NCBI GenBank assembly: GCA_963727835.1 | Contig: CAVSIB010000059.1 | Coordinates: 1 to 64,000 of the forward strand | DNA length: 64,000 nucleotides | Direction of reading: 5' to 3' | Source of the DNA: G026625185 sp963727835 | GTDB taxonomy: Bacteria; Desulfobacterota; WTBG01; JAGOGO01 | Part shown: positions 1-7,815 of the stretch, in pieces | Numbering within the stretch: the first letter of the stretch is position 1 | How the letters are laid out: every line of letters begins with the position of its first letter | Made by a program: the position numbers and the translations under genes | The notes under the pieces: model-generated | Database searches by the model: none | What the model was told of the DNA's origin: nothing | Seen by the model: only the letters and a program-made list of their open reading frames with translations

Positions 1-2
1 TG

Positions 3-446
3 GGAACTTATATCAATTGTAAGGCTAAAAAAGAATGGGTGATTGAATGGGTGAATGATCTCTGGAACAGAGAAAATCCCAGCTATGAAAATACCTTCCA
101 CTTGTTGACTGTTGAAGAAACAAAAGAATGGTTAGAAAACATCCATACCGACCCTAAGCTGAAACACCTTCGCTATATAAAAACTACCGAACAACTCAAT
201 AAAGTTTTTCCGCTTTGGGGAACTGGAACTTTCCAAATCAAAATCACTTTGGGTGATTACCTCTGCTCGGAAATGGCTAAACGCTATCTAAGGTTTTTTA
301 AAAAATATGGTGATTTCTTTTTTTAAGAAAACCCCCTAAAAGATGATTCTGTCCGGGGAATATTAGAAGAAATGGTCTTTCAAAACCATAAGGCAGAAGA
401 TTGCCTTGTTGAGTGTAGCTATTGTAAGGGAGGGCAATCAAAATGA
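3..446 (+). pseudogene. Hypothetical protein, left-truncated, with in-frame stop
   Basis: The frame is open to the left edge, so the true start lies outside the window. It reads as an ordinary soluble protein (motif FHLLTVEETKEWLENIHTD) up to a TAA at 324-326, just after a run of T. In the same frame, coding-like sequence resumes (RGILEEMVFQNHKAEDCLVE, then a CSYC pair) and stops at a TGA that overlaps the next ATG (ATGA at 443-446). That coupling is what I would expect of an intact upstream gene, so the TAA is probably a nonsense change or an artefact. I recognise no family. Confidence is moderate that the region is coding, low on function. Confidence 0.45.
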
Positions 447-1121
447 AATGGTATTTCCTTTGTCCTCTCTTTGGTTTTCTCGTGGCCTTAATATTTTGGG
501 GTCTGGCAATAACAATATTCAGCTTATGGAAAGGACCGTACACCATGATAATCAATAAAAATAATTTGAATGTTTGGCAGGTACCAAGCAAGGAAGATAA
601 TTACAATCGAAAAACCATAAGCGGTGTATATTTCGATAAAGATCAGACGGTTGCCACTAATAGTAATATTTTGGTTAAGGTGGGTTACCCGGATTTAAAA
701 GATCTAAAGAGTTCCCGGTTATTCCCCATTTTAAAAATGATGAAAAGGAAAAGTAAACCATTTTTATTGGTTCAAGCCGGGGTTAAGGAATTACAGAAAA
801 ATCTTTCCAAAAACCCAAAACCTATCCTTGATCGGACAGCGCAACTCAATACCATGAAAACAAATAAAAACGGAAGTGCTTTTTTCGCAACCACAAATCT
901 GGAAAGCCATCGGGTGCATAGTGTCAAAAAAGCTGATGAAGAATATCCAAACTATAAACAGGTTTTTTGGGACGAATCAAAAGCAAAATTTAAAATAGCC
1001 CTTGACCCTTGCTCTGTTCATTCACCTGTTAGAACAATTAAAGCAAATGGAAGTCAGGCAAGTTGTTTTTGCATTGCAAGACGGCAACTCCCAAATCCTG
1101 ATTAAAGGGGTTCCGGTCTGA
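443..1121 (+). pseudogene. Hypothetical membrane-anchored protein, frameshifted near its end
   Basis: The protein starts with one strong hydrophobic segment (about residues 5-30, LFGFLVALIFWGLAITIFSL), followed by a soluble, lysine-rich part, so it is probably anchored in the membrane by its N-terminus. In the first frame it runs to 1105, but the last 35 or so codons look non-coding. The next frame gives a convincing end from about 1003 (HLLEQLKQMEVRQVVFALQD), stopping with TGA at 1119-1121. A one-base slip near 1005-1018 would join them; alternatively the second frame is a separate 39-residue ORF starting at TTG. It overlaps the upstream gene by ATGA. No family recognised; it sits in the accessory block next to tRNA-Phe. 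Confidence 0.45.
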
Positions 1122-1143
1122 GCAAGAAATAAGCGGTTTAATA

Positions 1144-1425
1144 ATGCCTATGGATAACTTAAAAGAAGAAGCTCCCGAAAAGGAAACCAAAAAAGAGAAA
1201 ACCGATAACGAACCTTATGGAAACGAACCGAAAAAAAAGGTTTCAATAAAGAAAACCGCTCCCCCAAAAAATATAAAGCAAAAGCAAAACACCCAGGGCA
1301 AGACTGGATCCGGAGGGAAAATTACCCTGACAAATAGTTTTCATAAAACTCAAATCGTGGTAAATAAATCGATTGAGGAACTGGAAAAAATCCTTGCGGA
1401 GATCCGCAAAGGGAAAGCCTGTTAG
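1144..1425 (+). CDS. Hypothetical lysine/glutamate-rich small protein
   Basis: A 93-residue ORF. The first two thirds are low-complexity, dominated by Lys and Glu (EKETKKEKTDNEPYGNEPKK), and probably disordered. The last third (FHKTQIVVNKSIEELEKILA) looks like a short ordered helix or amphipathic tail. It follows the membrane-anchored gene by about 20 bases and precedes a tiny cysteine-bearing ORF, so the three may be co-transcribed. Family unknown. The coding call rests on length and on the non-random, structured C-terminus. Confidence 0.45.
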   Translation: MPMDNLKEEAPEKETKKEKTDNEPYGNEPKKKVSIKKTAPPKNIKQKQNTQGKTGSGGKITLTNSFHKTQIVVNKSIEELEKILAEIRKGKAC

Positions 1426-1439
1426 GTCATAAGGTTTAC

Positions 1440-1514
1440 GTGGCAAAAATCAGAAATACCCTTTGTGGGGTTAAGGGCTGTACCCATTGTGATGAATTGG
1501 GAAGGAAAAAATAA
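1440..1514 (+). CDS. Possible 24-residue cysteine-bearing peptide
   Basis: A GTG-initiated ORF of 24 codons ending in TAA at 1512-1514. It contains three cysteines in CX4CX2C spacing plus a nearby His (LCGVKGCTHCDELG), as in small zinc-binding knuckles. Its stop directly abuts the ATG (1515) of the following DUF523-like remnant. No strong ribosome binding site is visible. It may be a real small protein or the tail of a frameshifted upstream gene. Confidence 0.25.
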   Translation: MAKIRNTLCGVKGCTHCDELGRKK

Positions 1515-1854
1515 ATGATAGCCGTTGCCAAATGCCGTTTAGGGGTTATTTGCCGTTATCACGGGAAGGCGGTTCCTTCGCCTTCCCTTATTAGAAAATT
1601 TACATGGGAAAGCTTTATTTCCCGGTATGCCCGGAAATGGAAGCCGGTTTGCCGGTCCCCCGGCCACCGATAAAAAGAAGGCAAGGGAGACTTTATCTGG
1701 GCAAAGAGGATATAACTCACCTATTAGAAAATTTCTGTCAAAGGCGAGAGGCGAATTAAAAGGCTTTGGGGTTTTTTTTATCGGGGTCAAGGGAAGCCCC
1801 TGTTGCGATCCCTATGCTGGCCTGTTTACTCAGGTGTTGAAACAGAAGGAATAA
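1515..1854 (+). pseudogene. DUF523/TudS-like protein, at least two frameshifts
   Basis: Family features are spread over all three forward frames. Frame 1 (from ATG 1515) gives an N-terminus with a Cys-Arg-Leu-Gly core (AKCRLGVICRYHGKAVP) typical of DUF523 (family of 2-thiouracil desulfidases). The next frame gives FPVCPEMEAGLPVPRPP, the conserved CPE and PRPP signature. The third frame gives FGVFFIGVKGSPCCDPYAGL to the stop at 1854, matching the conserved SPxC region. Joined, the product would be about 113 residues, shorter than the usual 150 or so. Either the gene has decayed or two single-base indels were introduced in sequencing. The family call is fairly firm; function is not claimed. Confidence 0.55.
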
Positions 1855-1865
1855 AAACGCGCCTA

Positions 1866-2402
1866 TCATTGTGAGCCCCAATATTTTTTAAACCTCTTCC
1901 TTATGCTGTCACCTTTATGGTCCGGGAACTCCCAGTTCCCGGACATTTTTTTCATACTTTCCCAACAAAAGGGGTAAAATTCTTTTAGCTTCTCCCATTG
2001 CGGCTCAAGTTGAAATGGGCAGCACCAGCAAGCCGTTCTCAGGAAACCGCGCTCATAACTAGGCCATTTGGGAATTCGTGCAAGCTCCGTTATATATTCC
2101 TCTTCCTTCATATACATCATCGGGTTTAAAAGTTTTTTAACATCCTTCTTCACTTTAAACTCTTTATAAAAGTCATTTGTACCCCGTGAAGTTTTTTGGT
2201 TTGCCCTGCCACCCCTGATGATTAGGCAATCTTTTTTAAGTTCTTCGGTATATTTATCAACTGGATCGTTTACAAGGGGAGCAATACAATCCCTGAAAAT
2301 GGTATCGGAAAATTTATTCTTTTTGGCATACAATTCAAAAAAATCCTTTTTCGGCCTTAATTCCCTGAGTGGTACCTGATAACCATCACAGAAAGAAACC
2401 AC
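1866..2402 (-). pseudogene. PAPS-reductase-like protein lacking the ATP-loop N-terminus
   Basis: The reading frame shows the C-terminal hallmarks of phage-type phosphoadenosine phosphosulfate reductase-like enzymes: an RGGRANQKTSRG stretch and a CWCCPFQ...W...YPFCW motif. The frame stays open upstream of the GTG at 2402 and there reads INTEFPDLLYH, resembling the TGxEFPE motif of the family. The upstream SGGKDS pyrophosphatase loop is absent. The gene is therefore probably truncated or internally deleted rather than catalytic. It stops with TGA then TAG. Related genes are common cargo in phages and integrative elements, matching the setting here. Confidence 0.55.
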
Positions 2403-2577
2403 ATGATAAAGAAGGTCCGGAAATTCCGTGTTTATCCTCAGCTTGGGCGATAAACTGACAAATTTCCCTTTGCTGGTTGTTTATCTTCTTAAGTTCTTTG
2501 AGGGCAGACTTTAAAATTTCAACTGTCTCAAAGCTGGTTACTTTTTGGTCGATAATCGATTGAAGTTGTTCTTTCAT
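2386..2577 (-). CDS. Small hypothetical protein upstream of the PAPS-reductase remnant
   Basis: A 63-codon ORF with a clean AAGGAG ribosome binding site seven bases before its ATG at 2577. The first 45 residues look like a helical, charged segment (TVEILKSALKELKKINNQQR); the last 15 look like read-out into a wrong frame. It overlaps the next gene by 17 bases in a different frame. It may be the true N-terminus of the PAPS-reductase-like gene, joined by a deletion, or an independent small protein. Function unknown. Confidence 0.4.
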   Translation of the reverse strand: MKEQLQSIIDQKVTSFETVEILKSALKELKKINNQQREICQFIAQAEDKHGISGPSLSCGFFL

Positions 2578-2935
2578 AATTTTCTCCTTTTAAAGTTATA
2601 CCCCTATATATGATATTCCTGGGTCATTTTAACTGGATTTTCTCCCGATTATTTCATTTATTTTTCCTTGATTTTTTCATTGCTCTTCGGATTTTCCTGA
2701 TCTTAACGGGATCCTCGTTTGTTTTCCTCATTGCTCACCATCGCCACTTTAATTTTCTTGTAATTCTTTCCTCTTTATCCATAAAGCTATACCTCCAATT
2801 TTGCGAATACCCCCCCTTTGAATTCTGCGATGTTGGGCGTGGGGGTTCCGGGGCGGTGGTTGGATTTCAGGACCCATAAGGCTTGGTAGCTTTTTCCCCC
2901 CCACCTATCTTTGTTCTGATCGCTTTTATCATTGT
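2578..2935. other. Gap with a small basic ORF on the minus strand
   Basis: No normal gene is visible. On the minus strand a perfect GGAGGT (2791-2796) precedes an ATG at 2782, giving a 15-codon ORF. In the same frame, reading on past TGA, comes a second ATG (2731) with 25 very basic codons (KIRKIRRAMKKSRKNK), another TGA, and about nine more codons before a third TGA. It may be a decayed small basic protein gene. The plus-strand 89-codon frame at 2610 looks like a shadow. Confidence 0.3.
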
Positions 2936-3976
2936 TCACTCTCTCCAATCCATCGCAGGTAAAAACTTACTGCCCTTAACCAGTTTATAATTTCGATACA
3001 GGCCCCGGGGGTTCCTGTCGGACCGCCATGCTTTGGCATCCACAATCTTTATCCGGTTCACTCTCTCCTCATGGAGATAATCAAGGATAGATACAGCCGC
3101 GCTTTCTCCTTCGAGAAGTCACCCCCGCGCCCGGCGTCCTTACCTTCTGCCTTCTGTAGTGCAATAATACAGATCCCATCCTTAAGCTTCCTGTGTATCT
3201 CTTGGATGTATTGTGCCACTTTCCAAAAATCAGTGGTCACTTCGAGAAAATCAACTATAAAGACTTTCTTCTCAGCCGTGATAAGGTCCGCAAAGTTTGA
3301 AGCTCGGTGATAGGCTTTAAACTTCCAGGAAGATAGGAGCACGTCATCAAACAATTCAAGGCGCTTCCTAAATTCTGTATCACCCATTTCCAAATTGAGA
3401 TAGAGGATCTCATGTCGGTGCATATTTCTTTTGACGGTGTTTAGCAGAAATGATGTTTTACCCGCTTTTTGACCCAGCAACAATGACAATATTTCCCGGA
3501 TAGATCACACAATGGCGGTGAATATCCATAGGCCAAGTGATATTAAATTCATCTGTGGGCGCTGTTAAGAAGTCCACCGGTTCAACATCGTTTTCAACTC
3601 TCCGATAGCAGCCGGCTTTGTTTCCATACTTTTCAATAAACCCTTCCTTTTTTAACCGATGTACTATGACGTCAAGGTGTGCTTTTTCCTCTTTTGTAAG
3701 GAGTTGTAAGGTTTGTTTAGGTTCTGTAAGGTTCCAGTAACCTTCTTGTAAGGTCACCCAAGTTTTAAATTCCTCGGTTAAGTTTCTTTCGCGGCGATCT
3801 GATCGTTGAATTGCGCTCTGAATTTTTGCTGGAATTTCTTTTTCGGGAAAAGGAGGAATGCAACTTTTGGCAAGCATATTAAGCACTTGTTCTATTTCGT
3901 TCTTAGGCATTCCGCCTTTTACAAGGCAGTTTGCAGCATGAAACAGGTCCTCATCCCTTCGTCCTTCAATGAACAT
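2936..3976 (-). pseudogene. Replication protein: primase C-terminal domain plus RecA-like ATPase, two frameshifts
   Basis: The N-terminal part (3976 down to about 3470) begins with IEGRRDEDLFHAANCL and a PPFPEKEI segment, the pattern of primase C-terminal (PriCT) domains. It leads to a Walker A loop that is split between frames: AGSK then AGKTSFLL, with five A (3466-3470) where four would keep frame. The ATPase part continues with the strand LYLNLEMG, a Walker B-like VFIVDFLE and IIALQKAEGKD. A second slip near 3100 joins it to KIVDAKAWRSDRNPRG and a stop at 2936. The product would be about 347 residues, a primase-associated DnaB/RecA-like helicase. It follows the primase-polymerase gene and probably works with it in replicating the element. 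Confidence 0.6.
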
Positions 3977-4014
3977 ATTTAAGGTTTTGTAAGGTCTGTA
4001 AGGTGTTGTAAGGT
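3695..4014. repeat. TGTAAGGT octamer clusters (iteron-like)
   Basis: TGTAAGGT (ACCTTACA on the coding strand) occurs at 3705, 3725, 3747, 3988, 3997 and 4007, with a one-mismatch copy at 3695; another perfect copy lies at 4465. The three copies just upstream of the replication gene are spaced 9 and 10 bases apart, about one helical turn. Such phased short repeats beside a replication gene resemble initiator-binding iterons or an autoregulatory operator. Part of the set lies inside coding sequence. Confidence 0.45.
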
Positions 4015-4066
4015 AGGTTGTGTAATGCCCTTATATAAAGAATTAATTATAAGACTATATAAAGCA

Positions 4067-4549
4067 TCAGGCAGCGTCGCCCGGGGCGACCTCATCAATG
4101 CTTAAACTTTTTAGCCAGGTATATCCCCTGCCAGCACCATTGACAGAAGGTGGGCATATCGCATAGCCGCCCTCGCCCCTAACATCTACTCCCTGCATTA
4201 TCGCAGCAGCATTTCCAATTCTTTGCCCTTTCGGGTAAACCAGATAAATATGATAACCCCGCGGTGTCTTAGCAATACAGGTTAAAAAACTATCCGGTAA
4301 GAGTTCTTGAATTTTTTGATATGCTGCTTCATTATCGCAGTCGATAACAAGTAGTCCGCTGATTTCCCCAGTTACAATTCCGATCATAGCCCCGGGCCAT
4401 TTTGACCACCAGGTATCAATCTCCTCCGCCATTGGTAACCTACTCTGATATTCTATCCAGGAAATGTAAGGTTTTTTGTCCGGTCGAATGGGAATTATTG
4501 AAAGGCCTTTTTCAAGCAACTGGCACGCGGCATCCTTCATGTTCATCAT
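4067..4549 (-). CDS. Primase-polymerase (prim-pol) domain protein
   Basis: A 160-residue protein matching the N-terminal bifunctional DNA primase/polymerase domain found on plasmids, phages and integrative elements. The start LEKGLSIIPIRPDKKP is typical of the domain opening. It is followed by W..WPGAMIGIVTG, the acidic metal-binding strand LLVIDCDNE, TPRGYHIYL and the late motif DVRGEGGYAICPPS. The family usually continues into a PriCT domain and helicase; here that part is encoded by the next gene downstream, so the polypeptide is split. The start overlaps the upstream zinc-finger ORF by ATGA. It would make primers and extend them for element replication. Confidence 0.75.
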   Translation of the reverse strand: MMNMKDAACQLLEKGLSIIPIRPDKKPYISWIEYQSRLPMAEEIDTWWSKWPGAMIGIVTGEISGLLVIDCDNEAAYQKIQELLPDSFLTCIAKTPRGYHIYLVYPKGQRIGNAAAIMQGVDVRGEGGYAICPPSVNGAGRGYTWLKSLSIDEVAPGDAA

Positions 4550-4785
4550 ATCGCGATCCCTAATAATTCATGGCGGATTACTTTTTCGACTGTTTCAGGT
4601 GTCCCCTGTTTATCCTGGCCCCGCCAGCAGAGGCAATAACGGATAAGTCTGGTCTTTCCTTTTGCTGCACCGTACTCTTGGGAATTTTCAGGTAAAAAAA
4701 AGCCGATGACCGACGGTTTACCACCGCAGAGCAGACAAGAATCACCGGGAAGTGGTTTTTTTAACTTTTTAAGATCATCAGACAT
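4546..4785 (-). CDS. Small cysteine-rich (zinc-finger-like) protein
   Basis: A 79-residue ORF with a CLLCGG pair near residue 17 and a CLCW pair near residue 51, giving four cysteines that could bind one zinc. It starts at ATG 4785, two codons after the stop of the upstream gene, and overlaps the primase-polymerase start by four bases, so it belongs to the same transcript. Small zinc-binding proteins upstream of prim-pol genes are common in element replication modules. Specific function unknown. Confidence 0.55.
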   Translation of the reverse strand: MSDDLKKLKKPLPGDSCLLCGGKPSVIGFFLPENSQEYGAAKGKTRLIRYCLCWRGQDKQGTPETVEKVIRHELLGIAI

Positions 4786-4788
4786 TAA

Positions 4789-5410
4789 TTATTCTCTCTT
4801 GGAGCTTTTGAGTTTTTCTTTTAATAAGGACTTTATCCACGTTACATTCTCTTTCAAATATTTGGCAAAATATTCACTGAGCCATTTAATAAACTTTTCT
4901 TTTCGCTTGCATTACACGCTATCCAACTCGTTTTGATATTTGATAGATTGCGTGAATCATTATCAACAAAATTTTCAGGAGCCTGTTTAACAACCTCTTG
5001 ATCGTTTTTTCCATTCCCATCATCACCTTTTTAATGTGGGCAGCAGTAACTTTCCCACCTAGCGCGGTACTAACCGCTTCCTTCCATACTTCGCGCTGTT
5101 GTTCTGGTTCGAGTTTGGAGAGGGGACGAGTTTGAGATTCAGTAGTGGGAAGCGTGCCAATTGGCACGTTTTTTATATTATCAGTAATTTCTACTGAAGT
5201 TATAAGTCGACGAGCATAATTGCTGGCAAAATCCCACCGCTCCTTACAGTAAGCTTCGAATGTATCAAATCCCATAACGTCTCGGTAAAGTCCGCGGTCT
5301 CGGATCTCCATCAATGCCTTACCCACCTCATAAAAAGATTGTAAATTTTTCTGGATGACATTTTCTAATCGTTCAAAGTCATTTTTATTATTCGCCAAAG
5401 CTAATTCCAT
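4789..5410 (-). pseudogene. Element-associated DUF protein (FEAYCKERW type), frameshifted
   Basis: The first 130 residues are intact and contain the conserved core FYEVGKALMEIRDRGLYRD, then FEAYCKERWDF and SQTRPLSKLEPEQQREVW. I recognise this pattern from plasmid, phage and integrative-element proteins with a ParB-like or DUF3102-like look; it is not a named enzyme. In the first frame the end (after KKVMMGMEK) turns into random sequence. At the run of six T (5005-5010), a one-base change continues the frame with NDQEVVKQAPENFVDN. A further slip leads to KWLSEYFAKYLKENVTWI and a TAA at 4789. That leaves only three bases before the next ATG, supporting the reconstructed end. Confidence 0.55.
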
Positions 5411-5449
5411 TTTTATCCTCCAAATTCATTAAGTGTAGAGTGTGTCACT

Positions 5450-5647
5450 TTAGAGAATCCGAACTTGTTTTTTCTGGTTCTCAATGAATAATTCAATGTC
5501 CCCTTCGTCAAACCTCACCAGCCTACCAATACGTATCGGACGTATAGGAAAAGGTCTTTTGGAATTAGGAGCTACTCCGTTGTAGATGGAGCGTGGCTTT
5601 ATATTCAAACGTTCGGCAGTCATTTCAATAGAGAGAAGTTTTTTCAT
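5450..5647 (-). CDS. Helix-turn-helix protein, AlpA/excisionase type
   Basis: A 65-residue protein with a MerR/AlpA-like winged helix: LLSIEMTAERLNIKPRSIYN forms the HTH and IRPIRIGRLVRFDEGDIELF is the typical wing and recognition of the next domain edge. Such proteins act as excisionases or transcription activators of integrative elements. Its start overlaps the stop of the upstream Cro-like gene (ATGA at 5644-5647), so the two are co-expressed. Start chosen at the only ATG. Confidence 0.7.
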   Translation of the reverse strand: MKKLLSIEMTAERLNIKPRSIYNGVAPNSKRPFPIRPIRIGRLVRFDEGDIELFIENQKKQVRIL

Positions 5648-5853
5648 TGCCTACCCTCGGCAAAGATGTTTTGATCACAATCCAGCAGCGCACACCACTT
5701 TTCTTTCTGCTCGGGTGAAAGTCGGCGCCAACCTCGAACAACCTCGCTAACTACTGATTCATGAACCTGGAGTAATTGAGCGAAAGTAAACTGGTAACCG
5801 AATCGCTCGATTATTTTTGCCTTAAGTTTTTTGTTTATAAGTTTTTTGTTCAT
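5644..5853 (-). CDS. Small Cro/CI-like HTH regulator
   Basis: A 69-residue basic protein. Residues 20-45 (FTFAQLLQVHESVVSEVVRG) fit a Cro/CI helix-turn-helix, followed by a WRRLSPEQKEKW segment common in phage-type regulators. It sits upstream of and overlaps the AlpA-like gene. It probably represses or sets the lysogeny-like state of the element. Its own leader (5854-5911) is AT-rich and could hold its operator, but I see no clear palindrome. Confidence 0.6.
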   Translation of the reverse strand: MNKKLINKKLKAKIIERFGYQFTFAQLLQVHESVVSEVVRGWRRLSPEQKEKWCALLDCDQNIFAEGRQ

Positions 5854-5911
5854 ATTTTTTCTTCCCTTTTTATGGGGGTAATTATTACACCCATATTTTA
5901 TTAAAAAAAAT

Positions 5912-6178
5912 TTATCCTATTTTGGATAGAGCTTCATCAACCCGTTCACGGATTTTTTGAAAATTTATTAAGATAAAATTCTCCCAATCTTTTTGAATTT
6001 CATCCCAATCAAAAAGTTTTCCAAGTTCCGAAAGAGTACCACCAAATATTATTGATAAAGAAGGAGAAGAATGATTATCATGGATTATTGTTCGGTTATT
6101 AAAAACGACTTTGATGGTTTGATTTCTGCGGAGAGTTCCTCCCCCAAACTTCATTAAAATAATATTCCCATTTTCCAT
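5912..6178 (-). CDS. Hypothetical protein in the element
   Basis: An 88-residue ORF with no family I recognise. It has a glycine-rich opening (ILMKFGGGTLRR) and an acidic, aromatic C-terminal helix (FDWDEIQKDWENF). It lies between the MerR-like and Cro-like genes on the same strand, so an element-borne accessory role is likely. Base composition is AT-rich like its neighbours. Confidence 0.4.
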   Translation of the reverse strand: MENGNIILMKFGGGTLRRNQTIKVVFNNRTIIHDNHSSPSLSIIFGGTLSELGKLFDWDEIQKDWENFILINFQKIRERVDEALSKIG

Positions 6179-6214
6179 GTTTTGGGTTTTTATAAAATTC
6201 TGCCTTCTCTTTCT

Positions 6215-6507
6215 TCAACATTTTGAGTTCTGGAAATTTTGAGTTAGAAGTTTTTCATCAATGAATTTAGGGTATAAAAACATTGAAGCCTCTTCACGTT
6301 TAAAACCCAAACGCAGCATTTCTTGAAAAAGTTCAATTTTATAAACATCAGATTTTGTAAATAAAGATTTAGTACCGACACCCTCTGCTTTTTTCTTGGT
6401 TGGTGTAATAAAGCCCTTTTGCATCGAGTCTTTAAACCATCCCGGGGTATTTTTAAGGCCTTGGCTATATCAAATGTAGAAAATTCATTTCTCATGGGTG
6501 CATTCAA
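6215..6507 (-). pseudogene. MerR-type HTH protein, one frameshift
   Basis: The first frame opens with FSTFDIAKALKIP and then loses sense. The second frame carries WFKDSMQKGFITPTKKKAEG, followed by GTKSLFTKSDVYKIELFQEM. This is the pattern of MerR-like DNA-binding domains of phage and element regulators (HTH, then G-x-I-x-P, then AxGxG). The run of five T at 6450-6454 (A on the coding strand) would need a sixth base to give LKNTPGWFKDSM and join the halves. The corrected protein is about 97 residues. It is the first gene inside the element from the tRNA-Phe side. Confidence 0.55.
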
Positions 6508-6668
6508 GTCCTACCCATTCATACTCCCCTTGTCAAGAAAATAATAAATTTATTTTCCAAGTTAGTTGTTATATTTTTAGAAGGTCTTTCCCGCAAATGT
6601 TAGATAAACCGTTAGCAGGAGAGAAAAAAGGGGTTTTAAAAATCCATCTAAGTATCTGAAAATACTGA

Positions 6669-6741
<73 letters not shown>

Positions 6742-6866
6742 ATAAAAAAATTGTTATTTGTTGTGAAATTGTATAAAAATTATCTTAACATTTATTGCAC
6801 TTCATTTACTGTATTTTAAAAACTTATGCAATAAATTTTTTCAGGTTTTTTAAAAGACCAATTAAG

Positions 6867-7814
6867 ATGGTACGTTATTTACTCCGCAGACTAATTTTTC
6901 TTATCCCAACCCTCCTCGGGGTAACCTTTATTACTTTTCTCCTCATTAAATCCATCCCCGGAGATCCGACGATGAGTTTGGTGGGGGAACGAGCCAGCCC
7001 TGAGGCGATCGCGGTTATTCGAAAAGAGCTGGGGATTGAGAAGCCTTTTATTTATCAATATGTTGGTTATATCCGACTTCTTTGCAAGGGAGAAATGGGG
7101 CGTTCCTTTTACACCAACCGGGAGGTGAGCAAGGATATTAAAGAAAAATTACCCCATACCCTTTACTTAGCTATTGCCGCCATAATCTTTGCTTCCCTTA
7201 TGGGTATTGTGTTCGGTGTGGTCATGGCAGTTACGCGAGGAAGTTTTTGGGATCGTTTCTTTTCTTTTTTTGCCATTGCGGGAGTTTCTTTACCGGTTTT
7301 TTGGATCGGGTTAATTTTAATGCTCATCTTTTCATTGACTTTTCGCCTTCTCCCGCCTTCGGGGATGGGGGGAGGAAATCTCATTTTTCTGATCTTACCT
7401 GCAAGCACTCTGGGCCTTAATTCAGCAGCCTACATTTCCCGGATCACACGATCAAGTCTTCTGGAAGTGCTTGCTCAACCCTTCGTTGCAACTGCACGGT
7501 CAAAAGGATTATCCGAAGGGGTAGTAATTTTTAAGCATTCCCTCAAAAATGCGATGATCCCCATTATCACTCTGATCGGGATTGATTTTGGAAGCTATCT
7601 CAATGGCGCGGTACTTACGGAGACTATTTTTGGCTGGGACGGAATTGGCCTTTATGCTTTGGAGGGAATTATCAAAAGAGATTATCCGGTTGTGATGGGT
7701 TCGGTTCTCGTAGGCTCAGTAGTCTTTATTTTGGTAAATATGGTGGTTGATTTTTCTTATGCTCTCTTTAACCCTCAAATCAGGGTGAACAGCTTGGGAT
7801 CAAAGGAAAAATAA
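6867..7814 (+). CDS. ABC transporter permease, DppB/OppB family
   Basis: A 315-residue integral membrane protein of the dipeptide/oligopeptide importer type. It begins MVRYLLRRLIFLIPTLLGVT, the standard opening of DppB/OppB, has about six membrane segments, and carries the EAA-like cytoplasmic loop (PFVATARSKGLSEG) that contacts the ATPase. The start is placed at ATG 6867, since the 24 codons upstream are not family-like. The partner permease starts one base after its stop. No substrate-binding protein or ATPase gene lies nearby, so the remaining subunits must be encoded elsewhere. The substrate could be peptides or nickel; the sequence does not decide. Confidence 0.85.
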   Translation: MVRYLLRRLIFLIPTLLGVTFITFLLIKSIPGDPTMSLVGERASPEAIAVIRKELGIEKPFIYQYVGYIRLLCKGEMGRSFYTNREVSKDIKEKLPHTLYLAIAAIIFASLMGIVFGVVMAVTRGSFWDRFFSFFAIAGVSLPVFWIGLILMLIFSLTFRLLPPSGMGGGNLIFLILPASTLGLNSAAYISRITRSSLLEVLAQPFVATARSKGLSEGVVIFKHSLKNAMIPIITLIGIDFGSYLNGAVLTETIFGWDGIGLYALEGIIKRDYPVVMGSVLVGSVVFILVNMVVDFSYALFNPQIRVNSLGSKEK

Positions 7815-7815
7815 A

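Noticed and set aside
2610..2879. Plus-strand 89-codon frame with Phe/Leu-rich sequence
   Set aside because: No ribosome site, odd composition and a better minus-strand signal in the same place; it looks like a shadow of AT-rich DNA.
6540..6668. Second copy of the tRNA-Phe 3' end marking the far attachment site
   Set aside because: No repeat of the tRNA end was seen within 1-6668; if it exists it lies left of the window.
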